Below, piece by piece: positions 1-12,494 of a DNA stretch of 64,000 nt. Every line of letters begins with the position of its first letter. Position 1 is the stretch's first letter. Source of the DNA: Plazaster borealis (lineage: Eukaryota > Echinodermata > Asteroidea > Forcipulatida > Labidiasteridae); contig CM037473.1 of assembly GCA_021014325.1 (NCBI GenBank), forward strand, positions 22,062,822 through 22,126,821. The letters run 5' to 3'. A program made the translations under genes and the position numbers. The notes beneath the pieces were generated by a model that was not told where the DNA came from, made no database searches, and was given only the letters and a program-made list of their open reading frames with translations.

Positions 1-218
1 GATCCATCCACTAAAACTGCAACATTGGAAACAAGGCAAAACTACCTGATGGGCCTGGGGCACAAAAAAGTAAATATCACAACGATCCGTAGATCTGCCC
101 ATAATTGGTAGAAAGCATTAAACAGTTTATCAAATAATGCTGTAGGATCATTGTATTTTATAAACAGGTTAAAAGGAAAGTCATTCAAAATTTCCGAAAA
201 AAAATTAAAAATGAGAAC
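1..218. other. Window edge, nothing recognised
   Basis: AT-rich sequence before the (AAAT)n run. No repeat family, gene or RNA is seen. Confidence 0.5.
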
Positions 219-300
219 AAATAAATAAATAAATAAATAAATAAATAAACAAATAAATAAGCAAATCAATTAATTAATTACATAAATAAATAATAAATGA
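219..300. repeat. (AAAT)n microsatellite
   Basis: A run of aaataaataaataaataa units with interruptions, followed by attaattaat. It creates a meaningless Phe/Leu/Tyr-rich open frame on the minus strand. Confidence 0.9.
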
Positions 301-355
301 ATTAATTAAATAATTAATGCACAAGCTTTCATTTAAAGTGGTATTATTGTTTTCA

Positions 356-717
356 TTTAAAGGTACACGTTTGGTAATTACTCAAAACAAATATTAGCAT
401 AAAAACTTACTTGGTAACAAGCAACGGAGAGCTGGTGATACTATAAAACATTGTGAGAAACGACTCCCGCTGAAGTAACGTAGTTTTTGAGAAAGAGGTA
501 ATTTCTCACTAAAATAATAAAAGAAGCCTTTTATTCCTATCTGAAAGCACACAAATTTGTACAACAAGGGTGTATTTTCTTTCATCATTTTCTTGCAACT
601 TCGATGACCAATTGAGCCCAAATTTCCACAGGCTTGTCATTTTATGCATATGTTGGGATACACCAAGTGAGAACACTGGTCTTTGACAATTACCGAACGT
701 GTTCAGTGCCTTTAAAG
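356..717 (-). mobile_element. MITE family A, copy 1
   Basis: It starts tttaaaggtacacgtttgg and ends gaacgtgttcagtgccttta, an imperfect terminal inverted repeat. The body shares tatgcatatgttgggataca and gaagtaacgtagtttttgag with the copies at 17756, 22892 and 35730. The central palindrome present in those copies is shortened here to aataaaagaagccttttatt. No coding capacity, so it would have been non-autonomous. Confidence 0.75.
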
Positions 718-1186
718 TGGTATTATTTTTTTCATTTAAAGTGGTATTTTTTTCTTCTTTTAAAGTGGTATTATTTTGTTTACATTTGTCATGTGTTACA
801 TAACAAATTATAGTATAAAACGCTCATGCTTTTAAACATGAAATATTGGTCAAGTTAGCGTGGAGGACTGCATCACTCAGTACAGCCATTCCTCTGCCAT
901 CTGTCAGCTAGTGCGATTACGAAGTTCCAGTCTCAACTTAACCCCCTCTTTTTTGTATCCAAATCAAGACGTTTTTATCAGATCATTCCTTCAACAGGGA
1001 AAATCTGGTTGTAATCGGCTTCCTTCAAATGGGTCAAGACTCCCCACGGTGACGTCAGATAGTCAAATAACCGTCAACAAAAAATATGTCAATGAATCTG
1101 TCTTCAGTTCTTCTTTCATAAAAGAGTCTCTGATTTGTACATGGTCGTTGGTTCGAGTCCCCCACAATGCACTGTACTTTCAATGC
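718..1186. other. No gene recognised
   Basis: It contains three imperfect copies of aaagtggtatt next to the family A element (near 714-772). A 110-codon frame (860-1192) has no family resemblance and no clear start context. Confidence 0.4.
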
Positions 1187-1885
1187 AGTTAAAGCAAATG
1201 TACAACATTACTAGTTGTCAAAGACCAGTATCCACACTTGATGTGACCCAACATATACATGAAATAACAAACCTGTGAAAGTTGAAGCTAAATCGGTCGT
1301 CGGAGTCATGAGAAAACAGTGAAAACACCATTATATATATGTTCACTGTTTTCAAACATCGGATTTTATAACCAGTGATAAAGATTAATTATTGTTCTAC
1401 TCATTTCCTAAAAACTAAAGCATTTCAAGGAAAACTAATTCAAGGCAAGTTTTCCACCATGACCATCTTTATACCATGTAAGTTATGTGCAAATCTGTGA
1501 ACAATTATATTTTCAACCTTACCAATGTTGTACACACCCTTTAAAGGCCCTGTACACTATTGGTAAGATCGAAAAACACAATGTTCACAGATTCACACAT
1601 AACTTACATGATTTAAAGTAACTAATGGTAGAAAGGATTCCTTAAAATATTTCTGCCTAAAATGCTATCGTTTCTGAGAAATGAGTAAAACAATAGTTTT
1701 TTTCACGCGCGATAATTTGAAAAATAAAACAGAAAACACATAAGGTCTCTTTTCACTATTTTCTCGTGATCTCGATGACCAATTAAGCTCAAACTTCCAC
1801 AGGTTTGTTTGTTCATGCATATGTTGAATCATACAAAATGGACACTGATTTTGAGCTGTTACCAAAAGTGTACAATACCTTTAAG
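1187..1885. mobile_element. Two adjacent degenerate MITEs related to family A
   Basis: The first (about 1187-1544) starts with gttaaagcaaatgtacaac and ends ttaccaatgttgtacacacc. The second (about 1543-1885) starts ctttaaaggccctgtacact and ends accaaaagtgtacaatacct. They are head to head and share acagattcacacataactta as an inverted word. Body words (tcaaagaccagt, aaataacaaacctgtgaaa, gatgaccaattaagctcaaa) tie them to family A. The pair suggests nested or tandem insertion. Confidence 0.55.
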
Positions 1886-4504
1886 TCAGGTGTGGGAGAC
1901 ATTCGAAAACCACCCCTTCTTGAGGTGCTCCTGTCTGCTCCAATTCGTAGCATTGCACACTGTATACAATTTGTTGTTTGAATTATGATGTCAAATAGAT
2001 ATTTCTCCGTATCTGGAACTTCATATAATACCCGGCACTTCGTATTTTTTACGTTAACTAGGAATGAATTCCAAGTAGGCCGAGGCCTAGTTGTGAGAAA
2101 TTCTATATTATGATTTCGGCAGATGTAAGATCTCGGTGAGTAACTGGTGACCGACAAGGGTTGGACCTGAATTGATGTTTAATCGTAATAAAGTTGACAG
2201 GTGGTGTGTCTGTCTCTGGCCATGATGAGTGTGGGTGTCATCCAGGCAAAGGGTTTTTTATAACTTCGATGAATGTCACTAAAATTGGCGCGTCTTCGGA
2301 ATCGATCACCGACCTCCGGAAAATAAAATCGAGACTCCCAGACGAACGGAAATATGTAATCCTTATAGTTCCTTTTTGTCTCTCCCTCATCTCTTCCTAA
2401 AGAATATGGTGGCGGATGTTATATTTGCGGTCCCAATGGGCCACTATACTTCCTTGATTGTGTTGTGCTATAGTAATGAATATTGGATTGTTTTTGATGG
2501 TGCAAACTGCGGGGAAGTAGTGCCACAAAAACACACATTAAAAATAAGAACAGTTTTATGAACACATTAATATGACACCAAAAGTCTATTAGCGGATTTT
2601 TGTTGATGTGATTTTACAAGGCCCTCTTTCGTTTGCAATTGACTCTTCGTAGCTTCAGGAAAATGAGGTCATTCATCAAGGTAATTTCATTGATTTATTT
2701 TATTTTATTTTAAATCTTCAGACAATAAATGACATATTAACATTCAAAATTGTTCAGGTCAAATCAAAGGTTATCAAAGTGTCATTAAAGACCCAATAAA
2801 ACTCTGACTGTATCAAAATATACCAAGCCTAAGAATATTAAAATACAACAAATATTTAACAACCGGTAGTTTAATATTTTAAACAAACAACAGATACAAA
2901 CAGAAATCTACACAACTGGGTCACGGTATCCCAAATCAACAAAAGAAACGAGAAAAGCTGTTGGTGAGAAAATGAACACACAAAAAGAGCCATTTACCAA
3001 AAACAGGCAACTAGAAAAGGTTATTAATTGATCAAAAATACAGGGCTTAAATAACAATTAAAAGAGACCACAAAGTCAAACATGAAACCTTATTGTATTT
3101 ATTTATTTATTTCGTGTTATTTAACCAGGGTTAGGGTAGCGCAACCAGTTTTGAATGAACAGTTCTCCCTGGGGTCTCTGCATAGATACAATAAAAACAA
3201 ACAGGAATAAAATACAAAAGCAGCAAGAATTACGTAAAAGAACGCATAGAGTCCTAAGAAGTACATAATGAGGCCTACGAGTAAAAACAACAATAACAAC
3301 AACACCAAACCACAAAAGAGGCGTTCGGAAAGAACATCAAAAACAAGTTAAAAAGTGTGCTTGGACAAAAATGTTTTTAAAAAAAAAGAAAGCTTTCCGG
3401 AGGCACCGGAGAGTAAATTAAAAGGTGGATTTTTTAAATGACAAAAGGTATTTTTTGCCTGCAGGAAATATCGGCTTTTGTTTGTGTACCTCCGTTTTGA
3501 TGATGGGATATGTACGAACACATACTTCAACTCGATGGTACTAGTAAGTAGTACTAGTAACATGTTTTCCAATCGTATGGATAAAACCACTGAGCGATCA
3601 ATAAAGACAACTGCGCAATCGGAATACCTTCATCAGCTGTCAACACTTTTTACTTTAGCAAAAAATCTTCTTTCATGAGTTACCACTGCTTTAATAGTGT
3701 TTGATTTATTACGCCAACATTTCTCTCCAAAGTGTGACAATCCAATGGGTAGACACTTCAGTGTGTCAGACCGCATACTCCCTTTCTCACAATACGAACA
3801 AAAATCGTAATTGTCGCGAGTCATCCATAAAGTACACTGGCAGGGGCAGTTCTCACGGATCATAGTTAAACACACAACGTCGAGTTGAAGTCTAAAAACA
3901 AACCAACATGATGCGCAGGGTTTTTTTGTTTTGTTTTTAATGCCCCTAAAAATTTGACATTTTTATAGGTTAATATTGCTAGCCGTCGTCCCCCAGGATA
4001 AAATTACCCCAGTCATTCAAAGTTATGTTTAGATGACTCGGGGTCGAATAGGATGCCATTATTTTTTAGAGTGCGTAAAGGTTATGGTAACCTGCGGAAA
4101 GCAGCGCGTGGGCGTATGTGTGTAAAGTCTCAACCGCAAAATATCAAGCAGAGTGAATTTGATGCTCCATAAAATAACATTATCTTCAATTTCAGCTCTT
4201 ACGATTGTCTTATTTGTCGAAATGATATCGTTTTAATTTGCCGATACGTCTAAGGTTTTAAGAGTAGGTTAAAGATGTTGTGTAGCATTGATTAATCAGC
4301 AAAAAGTAATACCACTTTTTTTATAATTTTGATAAAATGGATGACAACTTCCGTCTTCCAGAGAGTCTCAAATGTTTCTGACTTCCTTCTCTCTCCCTTG
4401 AAACGAAATTTTGTGATAACATTTTCCAGTTTAATGATTTTAACGTTGACAAAATCCTGTTCTTTTTTTTAAATACAATATTGACTGGAGCTTACATTTT
4501 CAAG
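1886..4504. other. No gene recognised
   Basis: Contains T-rich and A-rich runs, and short frames on both strands around 1813-2561 with mixed composition that I cannot assign. A cysteine-rich minus-strand frame (3633-3875) is too short to support a call. Confidence 0.4.
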
Positions 4505-4935
4505 TTTGTTTTTCAGGTTTGTTGTTCAGGTGGGCAAGCATTACTTACCAAGTGTGGACCTGAGAACAAAAGAGGTCCACACAATGTAGGAACTTGAAAA
4601 CCTTGTGGACTTTATACACACGTCCACACCAGGCCTGGTCCACACAGTGTTTTCACCAATGTTGAAGGATATGTTATTTCTTAAGTTTACAGAACAAAGG
4701 AATGCAGAGTGTGTGTGTTTTTCAGGTGTTTTAACGCGTCATACGAAGTGTGGACTTGAGAACAATAGAGGTGTACATAATACAGAGACTTGAAACACTA
4801 TGTGGACTTACACACAGTGTTTTTTACAGTGTTGAAGAATATGAATTTCCTAAAGTGTACATAACAATGGAATTACCATAGAGTGACTGCAACAGAGAGC
4901 TTGGTATGTTTTCAGGTGTGTTTTTTCAGGTGTGT
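4505..4935. repeat. Tandem duplication of about 195 bp
   Basis: The two units share agtgtggacctgagaacaa (near 4551) and aagtgtggacttgagaacaa (near 4745), then cacacagtgtttt and gttgaaggatatg against gttgaagaatatg. A third partial start (tttcaggtgtgttttttcag) follows. The word ttcaggtgt repeats at unit edges. Confidence 0.75.
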
Positions 4936-7173
4936 CTAGTCAAGTATGTAGACAATCTTTAATCAATGTAATCCTTGTGATGTCCATGATTAATTTGACC
5001 TTTGACCTCAAGAAGTTGAATCATCTTGCTAAGACCCTTTATCCACCATTAGAACCAACCAGTTCACCTATACTACGGCGTCGTAGCATGCGACAGTTGC
5101 TATCAAAACATTGCGAATATCAAAACAGCACAGTGCATGAAAACATTAGTGCATCTTCGAATGTATTATTTATTGCCAGATTTTACTCCTGTCAACAAAC
5201 AGTGTGTGACATTGAATAAGGAGAGTTGTATATAGACGTGGTCGGCTTCTACAAAAGATCTTATCTTGAGAATGTTTGGAAGTCATATTGCTGTTGGATA
5301 AATAAATGTCCAAAAGCAATTGCAAAACTGTAGTCTTAACTTTAAAGTTATTCTAGCAAGGGGCCTTTTTAATGGTGTGGACATTTGGATATTCTCCCGC
5401 GCTATTTTTGTTACGTTACCAGAACAAATTTGAAAGGCAAAACAGTTTGGCCCCGTGTGAAGTAAAAGGGTTTGATAACAATTTTAACAATGTTCAAAAG
5501 AGAATTAGGATCGAGTTTCCAACCTTTCAATTAAAAGACCAAAGGTGGAATTAAATTGTCATTCAAAAAATAGAGAGACAAAGTACATGGATTGGTAAAT
5601 ATTTAAAACAAAAAAGAAACAATCTGGAAACTCAGTTATAAAGTCATACTGGTACAAATTTTCCGGAGGAAATAGTTCTGTCTGAAAACATAAACACAAT
5701 CACCTTACGTCATTATCTCAATAATTGCGCCATTTTGGTAGTCAATGTCCCTGTGTGTTATACAGTGTAGTGTGAATTTTAGGTAACGCGGCGTTTACCT
5801 GTTGACTCCCAAAATGGTGAGGTGGCCCTGTGTTAAATAAAAGGGTTTGATAACGGTTTTAACTGTGTGACGTGCTTGCAAGGATTCAATAATATTGTCA
5901 AAGACGAGCATAACATTATTTTCAAGATCACAAACTACCCTTTGATTTGTATTAATTGAATTGAGAACGTAACGTGCACACAATTCCTGACCAAAGAATA
6001 ATCGTTTTTCGTTGTTATCTTTTAAGAGTGATAATTTGATGAATTTTTCATACGCTGGTTGGATTGTGTGTTTATTTAAAAGCCAATGTATATTCAGTTT
6101 GCGGTAGCACCATGTGTATATCTACTTTGCTGTGTAGATTTTGTTCTTTATGAACTTGTCTTGCTATTTATTCTACTGCCGCGGAGTAGATTTCGGAATT
6201 TCTAAAGAAATAAATGTACACGTCCAAAAACCAATGTTGTAATACAAACCTCAACACAGAAAATTAGAGAAAGGAAAGAGATATTAACAAGGTAGTTTTG
6301 TAAGTATGTATAGACAATGTAACCTTGTTTAAAAAAAGATTGACCGTCTACATTCCAGGGCATTTCTGGCACCAGTCATATGGGAAATTATATATTTTGT
6401 GTCATAATTTCCATATAAATTCAAGACTAATTTTTTATAGCTGAACACATTTTGAGATATCAAATGTTGATAAAAATCAGACTTTGCAATCTCCATAAAA
6501 TAAAAAAATTGATTTATTTGTTCTTTTGTTGAGTTGTGTACAAATCGTGCCTGCATGACGCTAAGGCTCTGTGGCTCTTTTGTAAACATCTGATGTTACA
6601 GCATGGTATACAGGCCCTTTAGTGTGCAAAACCAATCAGCACGGAAAATATACACTCAACTTTGCTCAATTTTGAAGCATGCCACGTGTAATGCACAATC
6701 TCGATGGAACTTATAGAAGATGAAGTGCTATGCTTGATGCTTCTCAAAGTCATCAGCAGCTATTATTACGTAATGAGTGTTCCCCATGATACCTGGTTGA
6801 AGGCATGTGAACAGCTGCTTTTCCAAAATCTTGAAAATGTTACTCTACTATTAAATTGTAAACAACTCCGCAATGTTACATTATTGAGTAGCGTATGTTA
6901 GACAGAATAAACCTCTTCCAGTGTGCTTAATGAGGTATGGGATTAAAGCATCAATGGAACGAAGAGAAATTGTACAAATACTCAAATAATAATGTTCTGA
7001 TGATGTAAATCTTCTCTTGCTGTAAAGTACATGCTGATTACTTATCAGTTTTATCGCAAACTTCACCAAAGGCAAAGGCTCCAAAAGTTAACAAAATTGT
7101 AATTTTATAATTAATGATGAAATAGAATTAGCTGTTGCAAACTGCTTACCAACCAAAAGGACCTATGGTATAA
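4936..7173. other. No gene recognised
   Basis: It holds a dispersed direct repeat: gtaaaagggtttgataacaa near 5463 and ataaaagggtttgataacgg near 5837. No domain is seen in the 60 to 95-codon frames. Confidence 0.4.
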
Positions 7174-7311
7174 ATGCAAAAACTAGTTAATGGCCTGACG
7201 TTTCGATCCTAGCAGAGTCTTTCTCGAAGGCTAAAGTGAAAGACTCTGCTCATTTAGCCTTAGAGAAAGACTCTGCTTGGGTCGAAACGTCAGGCCATTA
7301 ACTTTTTTGCA
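7174..7311. mobile_element. Small foldback element
   Basis: The arms (7174-7230 and 7255-7311) read gttaatggcctgacgtttcg and agcagagtctttctcgaagg against their complements ggccattaac, cgaaacgtcagg and gccttagagaaagactctgc. The loop is about 24 nt. I cannot name the family. Confidence 0.7.
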
Positions 7312-7699
7312 TTCATAGTTAATGTTGAGACTTTTACTACAACGTGGTGGTCTAAGAGACCTTTATCTCACTGTTGCCATGTGTCTGGTTTCCAGACAAT
7401 TAACTATTACAACCAATTGTGCTCTTATAGACAAACAAAAACGGCTCCAGGTTAAGTTTAACTTCGGCTATGGCTACGCCTGTGGCTAGACTGCTGTTCC
7501 TACTTATCCTGCAATATAGAGGCGATAGCCACAGCCACTTATTGCGGACACTGCTTGCATTTGGATGCATGCATGGAATATTGCGGCTTTATAAAAGACG
7601 TGTTACTTTATCAATACATATTTAACAATAAGGTTATTTTTGCTGATAGACTATGAAAGTGAAGCCGATTTCAATGCATGCGCTTCCCTAGTGTAGACA

Positions 7700-8086
7700 T
7701 TTAAAGACACTGGACACTATTGGTAATTGTCAAAGACCAGTCTTCTCACTTGGTGTATGTCAACATATGCATAAAATAGTAAACCTGTGAAAATTTGAGC
7801 TCAATTGGTCGTCGAAGTTGCGAGATAATAATACAAGAAAAAACACTCTTGTCACGCGAAGTTTAGTGCTTTCAGATGCTTGATTTCGAGACCTCAAAAT
7901 CTAATTCCGAGGTCTCGAAATCAAATTCGTGGAAAATTACTTCTTTCTCGAAAACTACGTTACTTCAGAGGGAGCCGTTTCTCACAATGTTTTATACTAT
8001 CAACAGCTCCCCATTACTCGTTACCAAGTAAGGTTTTATGCCAATAATTATTTTGAGTAATTACCAATAGTGTCCACTGCCTTTAA
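7700..8086 (+). mobile_element. MITE family A, divergent copy
   Basis: Terminal repeats are tttaaagacactggacacta and taccaatagtgtccactgcc with tttaa. The centre is a hairpin with 14-bp arms gatttcgagacctc and gaggtctcgaaatc around a 13-nt loop, in place of the ACTTCTTG palindrome of the other copies. The shared body includes gtcaaagaccag, tatgcataaaata and tacgttacttcagaggga. This centre defines a subfamily. Confidence 0.75.
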
Positions 8087-11000
8087 CGAGAAATGTTACA
8101 GGGTTTGACGTATAAGTCTGCACAGTCCAAAGTATTGACTAACAAACCAAGTGGAGAATCTTAAATAATTAATTATTTCCTTCACTTAGTCTGCACAGCA
8201 TATTGCTGATTATATAAACACATTTTTATTCAAATGAGTTTTTTATGAATCAAGTTATGTGATATCATATATCACCTCCTCCATTCTATAATGTTTCCAT
8301 GATTGGTAAAATGCGTGTAAACTCATTGTTTTATTAATCACCAAGCACGTTCGTTATACGCGCTTTTTTTCGATTTCTCTGGCTCCAGGGAAGGGATCTT
8401 TTCCCGAATTCGTAAATCTAATTCTACCGTTCAAAAGCAATTCTTCATGCAAAAACGGGTTATCATTAGAACTCTGTGAAGTTGGTGATGTTTTAAATGG
8501 AAGTACCTCGCGTTTACCAATAGTTTGAGAATCACGTGCGTCTTCTCGAAGATTAAATACAACGGAAGTTTTAACAAACAGCGTCCACACTATCAGTTCT
8601 CCAATTGAACACTTTGTTTCTTCAAGTTAAAATCCCAGAATTGTGAACCATTTAGAATGTCAGTGAATATTGAACACTAGTTTGATGTTGAGGGAGTTTT
8701 ATAACCAATGTTTACACTTCTTTGTCATCATATGTAGGTTTGTCATGATTTCACAAGCCATTATGTCAATTGACTGTTAACAATGTTTTAGGAAACATTA
8801 GAAATCTATAGGTTATGCAGTCGTTTGAAAATCGATGATAAGTAAAATAGGCCCTCTGAAATGACGAGTAGAGAAGCTAATTGTGATTTTCTTTCTTCAT
8901 AACTGAATTAGGTTGGTAGACCCAATAAACGTTTCAAAGTGTTTGCAACGTTTTCTTGTTTATATTCTATGTATGAAATCGTGGCATTGCTATTATTCAC
9001 AAATTATAAGAGTATGCAGACCAGTCGTAAATTTTCTTAACATATTTATTTCAGCCTTTTGATAACGATATACACCTGTACGGTTACAGTGTATTAAATT
9101 TCCGTTTTGTCCTATCTCAGCTTCAGTTCTCTCAATAGGAAATTGGATTTCTTCAATACGAAAAAAAATTGTTAATGAATAATATATTTCTTATTCAAAA
9201 CGGGCAGCTGCGTTAGGTCGTTGTCAAAAAATTTCTCTCAAGTATATAAAAAATATTCCCACATTAAAAAAAATGTGACAGTACCTTTATAATCTCCCAG
9301 ATCAAGCTTATCCAACTTCCAATAATAACTTCTTCTTGTTTTCTGTTGTTTTGCCTTTTAGGTACAACTGAGCATAGAGCAAACAAAAACCCATACACGA
9401 AGCCAAAAAAAAGTCAGTTAGTATCAGGGCTACGACTAATAAAAGGATATCTCAGATGAGTCTCTGATATTCGAATTATGAATTAACTTCTAAAAATAGT
9501 TTTGTAAATGCAAGCTCTGACAATGTGCTTGTAATTTCAGCTTTAAACGAGAAGTTTATATTAGTAAATTGCTCTAGCGTTTGACGTGACACTATGAAAG
9601 GAGCCGGGTTTGTGAGCTTTTTATATTTGTCATTCTCGTTGCCATGGAAATGCAAGGGAGTGACTTTCAGAGGGGGGAATGGAAGGTGCAAAAGAGTGGG
9701 GGTAGTATTTTGATTGCGTTGCCAGGGAAACTAAATATCAAATTTGTCAGGTTATCCTAGATTGAGTGGGATAAATACCGGTGTCACATGGGAGAACATT
9801 GTTTAAAAATGAAATGGATAGTTTTAAAAGGTTGAAATAAGCTAAAATGGGTATAAGGTCACTTGGTTGTATCCGGAAACACATTTCTGGGCTAAGCCGA
9901 AAGGTTAAGTGTCATTTTTTCCATTTGCTTTATAAAACTGAATATAAATGCCCTGGATACAAATCTAACTCGCAACTCAAGTTGGTATTAAAAGGAATTA
10001 TTGTCGTTTAAGAAGCCTTTGGCATTTTGTTTTCAGTTTCAAGTAATATTGTTATTCTAAAATATGAGATAAATAGAGCTTTTTGAGTCACTCAAAAGGT
10101 CAGAGCAGTACTTAGTAAGCGTGTTAGAAAGATTATTTTTGTTATTTATGAATGGACGTAATGGGGAAAAGTCAAGAAATGCCTTTTGAATAGATGACCC
10201 AAATTGTATTAAAAAATAATAATCTTCGATTGGATTCTGTCATCTCAATACACAAGGATTGACCCAGATTTCAAAGTGGTCCGTTAAAAATGTAGACTGA
10301 TTCTACACATGATTGCTTTGTGAGACAATAAATATTTGCAACTGTTCAGAGTGTGGCGGTCAATTCAAAAGCACGTTCTTTCCGTCGGAAAAAAGGAACT
10401 GCCCCTGTCAGGCCAAACAAAAATTAAAAATTGGTTTGCGTCTTTCCCTCGAAGATGTCATGGTCGGGAGGGAGGTTTAAATTTTTACTTTTATTTTCCC
10501 ATCCCACTGCTTCATTGGGGCATACCTTCTCAGAAATATGAACAGAATTGTCATCCGTTGTTCCTTTTTGCTGGCCATAATACTTTTAGTTGTTTATGAA
10601 AAGCGTACAATAATATCAATATGAAACACATATTGGTCAGACCGATTTTGATTTTTGTTAGGAACGGTAACTAAATGTGTTTTTTCTCTTGGCCTTATTT
10701 AAACGTTTAAGAGCCCTCAATTTGACATACATGAGAGCAAATTGGGACATTGACTTAAACGCATTTTGAGTTTGTTTGTGTGTGTTAAACACCTTCTTAC
10801 ATGACAATAGTGTGCGATATTGATTTTGAGACCGTACATTTGTTCCTGCATCTAGGTCGCAGTCAAACAACGTATCGTCGCATTCCAACAAGAAACGAAA
10901 ATAAAAAGGCTCACAAACTTCATGTTTTCTGACAAAAGAAGGAAGAGGGAATCGGACATAAATAATTACATTGATTGTAGTGTTATATTGAGTATTGTGT

Positions 11001-11102
11001 TTTCTTTGTTCATGCTTTGCTATGCATCCACTCTGCAAACAAACGGAGCATCAAGGTTCCCCTTCCCCTGTACCACACCACCCCCACAAAATGTACAATA
11101 CT
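8087..11102. other. No gene recognised
   Basis: AT-rich non-coding sequence with short frames only; the longest (126 codons, minus strand, 10658-11038) has no family resemblance. Confidence 0.4.
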
Positions 11103-11949
11103 GTCATTCCATGTCAATTCAACACGCTTTTGGACCTGACCGTCACGGATTGAAATGAAATTTGGTGTGATGATTGGACAAGTTGAAAAACCCCCAGAAC
11201 CGAAATTTTATGTCATTCGGTTAATTATTTTTTGAGATATGGGTTAACGAACTTTTGACTAATTAGCATGACCTGCTATGTTTGGACATTCATATCTCCA
11301 AAAGTAAAGCACCTACAGAGATAAAATTTACATAACTTTAAAGCTCTTGAGTGGCCCTTATTTGATAACACAAAATTTAAATTATACCATATACCAAAAA
11401 AAATTACGCAAAAATATGACCTTTGACCTCGATTTGCGAAAATGCGTATTTTTCAAAATGCGTAATTTTTTTATTATCGTTAGCTTAAGATTTAAGCAAC
11501 ATTTTCAGAAAGATTTGGGATGGGCACTTTTACAGTTTTTTAGTTTTGATTATTTGAACATTGGCTAGCAAGGACAAAAACTTAAAATGTATGCATTGTA
11601 CATGTACATATGTATAGTGTAATGTATACTATTGTGTACATGTACATAGTACACTATGTGCTTGATGTACAGTATACATGTGATTGCATTACTTGGTCCA
11701 TTAACAGTGGCCATCCCCCAACCCGGTCATTACCAGGCAGTGAAGAACGGGTCCTCACACTGTTATTCCCTAATAGCAGGTCATGCTAATTAGTCAAAAG
11801 TTCGTTAACCCATATCTCAAAAAATAATCAACCAAATGACATAAAATTTCGGTTCTGGGGGTTTCTCAACTTGTCCAACCATCACACCAAATTTCATATC
11901 AATCCGTGAAGGTCAGGTCCAAAAGCGTGTTGAATTGACACGGAATGAC
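11103..11949. mobile_element. Large foldback element with about 178-bp arms
   Basis: The left arm (11103-11280) and right arm (11771-11949) are near-perfect reverse complements. Shared words include gtcaattcaacacgcttttg, gaaatttggtgtgatgattg, gaaattttatgtcat and cgaacttttgactaattagc. The 490-bp spacer has no protein and contains a tgtacatgtacat-type palindrome cluster (11587-11685). Very similar arms imply a young insertion or ongoing conversion. Confidence 0.8.
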
Positions 11950-12098
11950 CCAATAGCATCGACTGTCGTATTAGAAGGTCAAAAGATGCATCCAATCAAA
12001 AACTGCTACAAGTACAAGTGAGTCGTACTTTTAAAGTTACCAAATATTTCCGCGAACCACTGTACTCAAATTCACAACTTCACGAAGAACCAATTTAT

Positions 12099-12494
12099 CT
12101 TAAAGGGACAACACGTTGCCTTGGATCAGGCGAGTTGGTCTATGAAAAGCGTTTGTAACCGTTTGTTGTTAAATGCATTGTGGTTAGGAAGATGTTTAAA
12201 AACCATAATACAATTATCCACACAAATATGCCTCGAAATTGCGTGGGTTTCCTTTTAAATCGTGAACTGACACTGCACGCCATTTTGTAGAGCCAAATTT
12301 TTGACTCCAAAAATGGCGGACCGTGTTAGTTTGCAAAGTAAAAGGAAAACCACGCAATTTCGAGGCATTTTTGTGTGGATCATTGTATTCTACTTTTAAA
12401 ACATCTTTCTAACCATATGCATTTTATAACAAACGGTCACAAACGCTTTTCATCGACCAACTCGCCCGATCCAAGGCAACGTGTCCCTTTAAGG
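12099..12494. mobile_element. Foldback MITE that is almost entirely inverted repeat
   Basis: It starts cttaaagggacaacacgttg and ends with its complement caacgtgtccctttaag. The arms continue inward through atgaaaagcgtttgt, gcctcgaaattgcgtgg and aatggcg to a centre ccaaatttttgactcc. Arms are about 165-190 bp with almost no spacer. A similar centre (gctattttgtagaaccaaat) recurs at 55598-55650 in NOS intron 22. Confidence 0.8.

Noticed and set aside
2194..2561. Possible PDZ-like peptide (GKGFFITSMNVTKIG) in a plus-strand frame
   Set aside because: Only a loose resemblance; the GLGF loop, the length and the flanking splice sites are not convincing.
3633..3875. Cysteine-rich minus-strand peptide
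   Set aside because: Short, no signal peptide, no recognisable cysteine framework, and no splice support.
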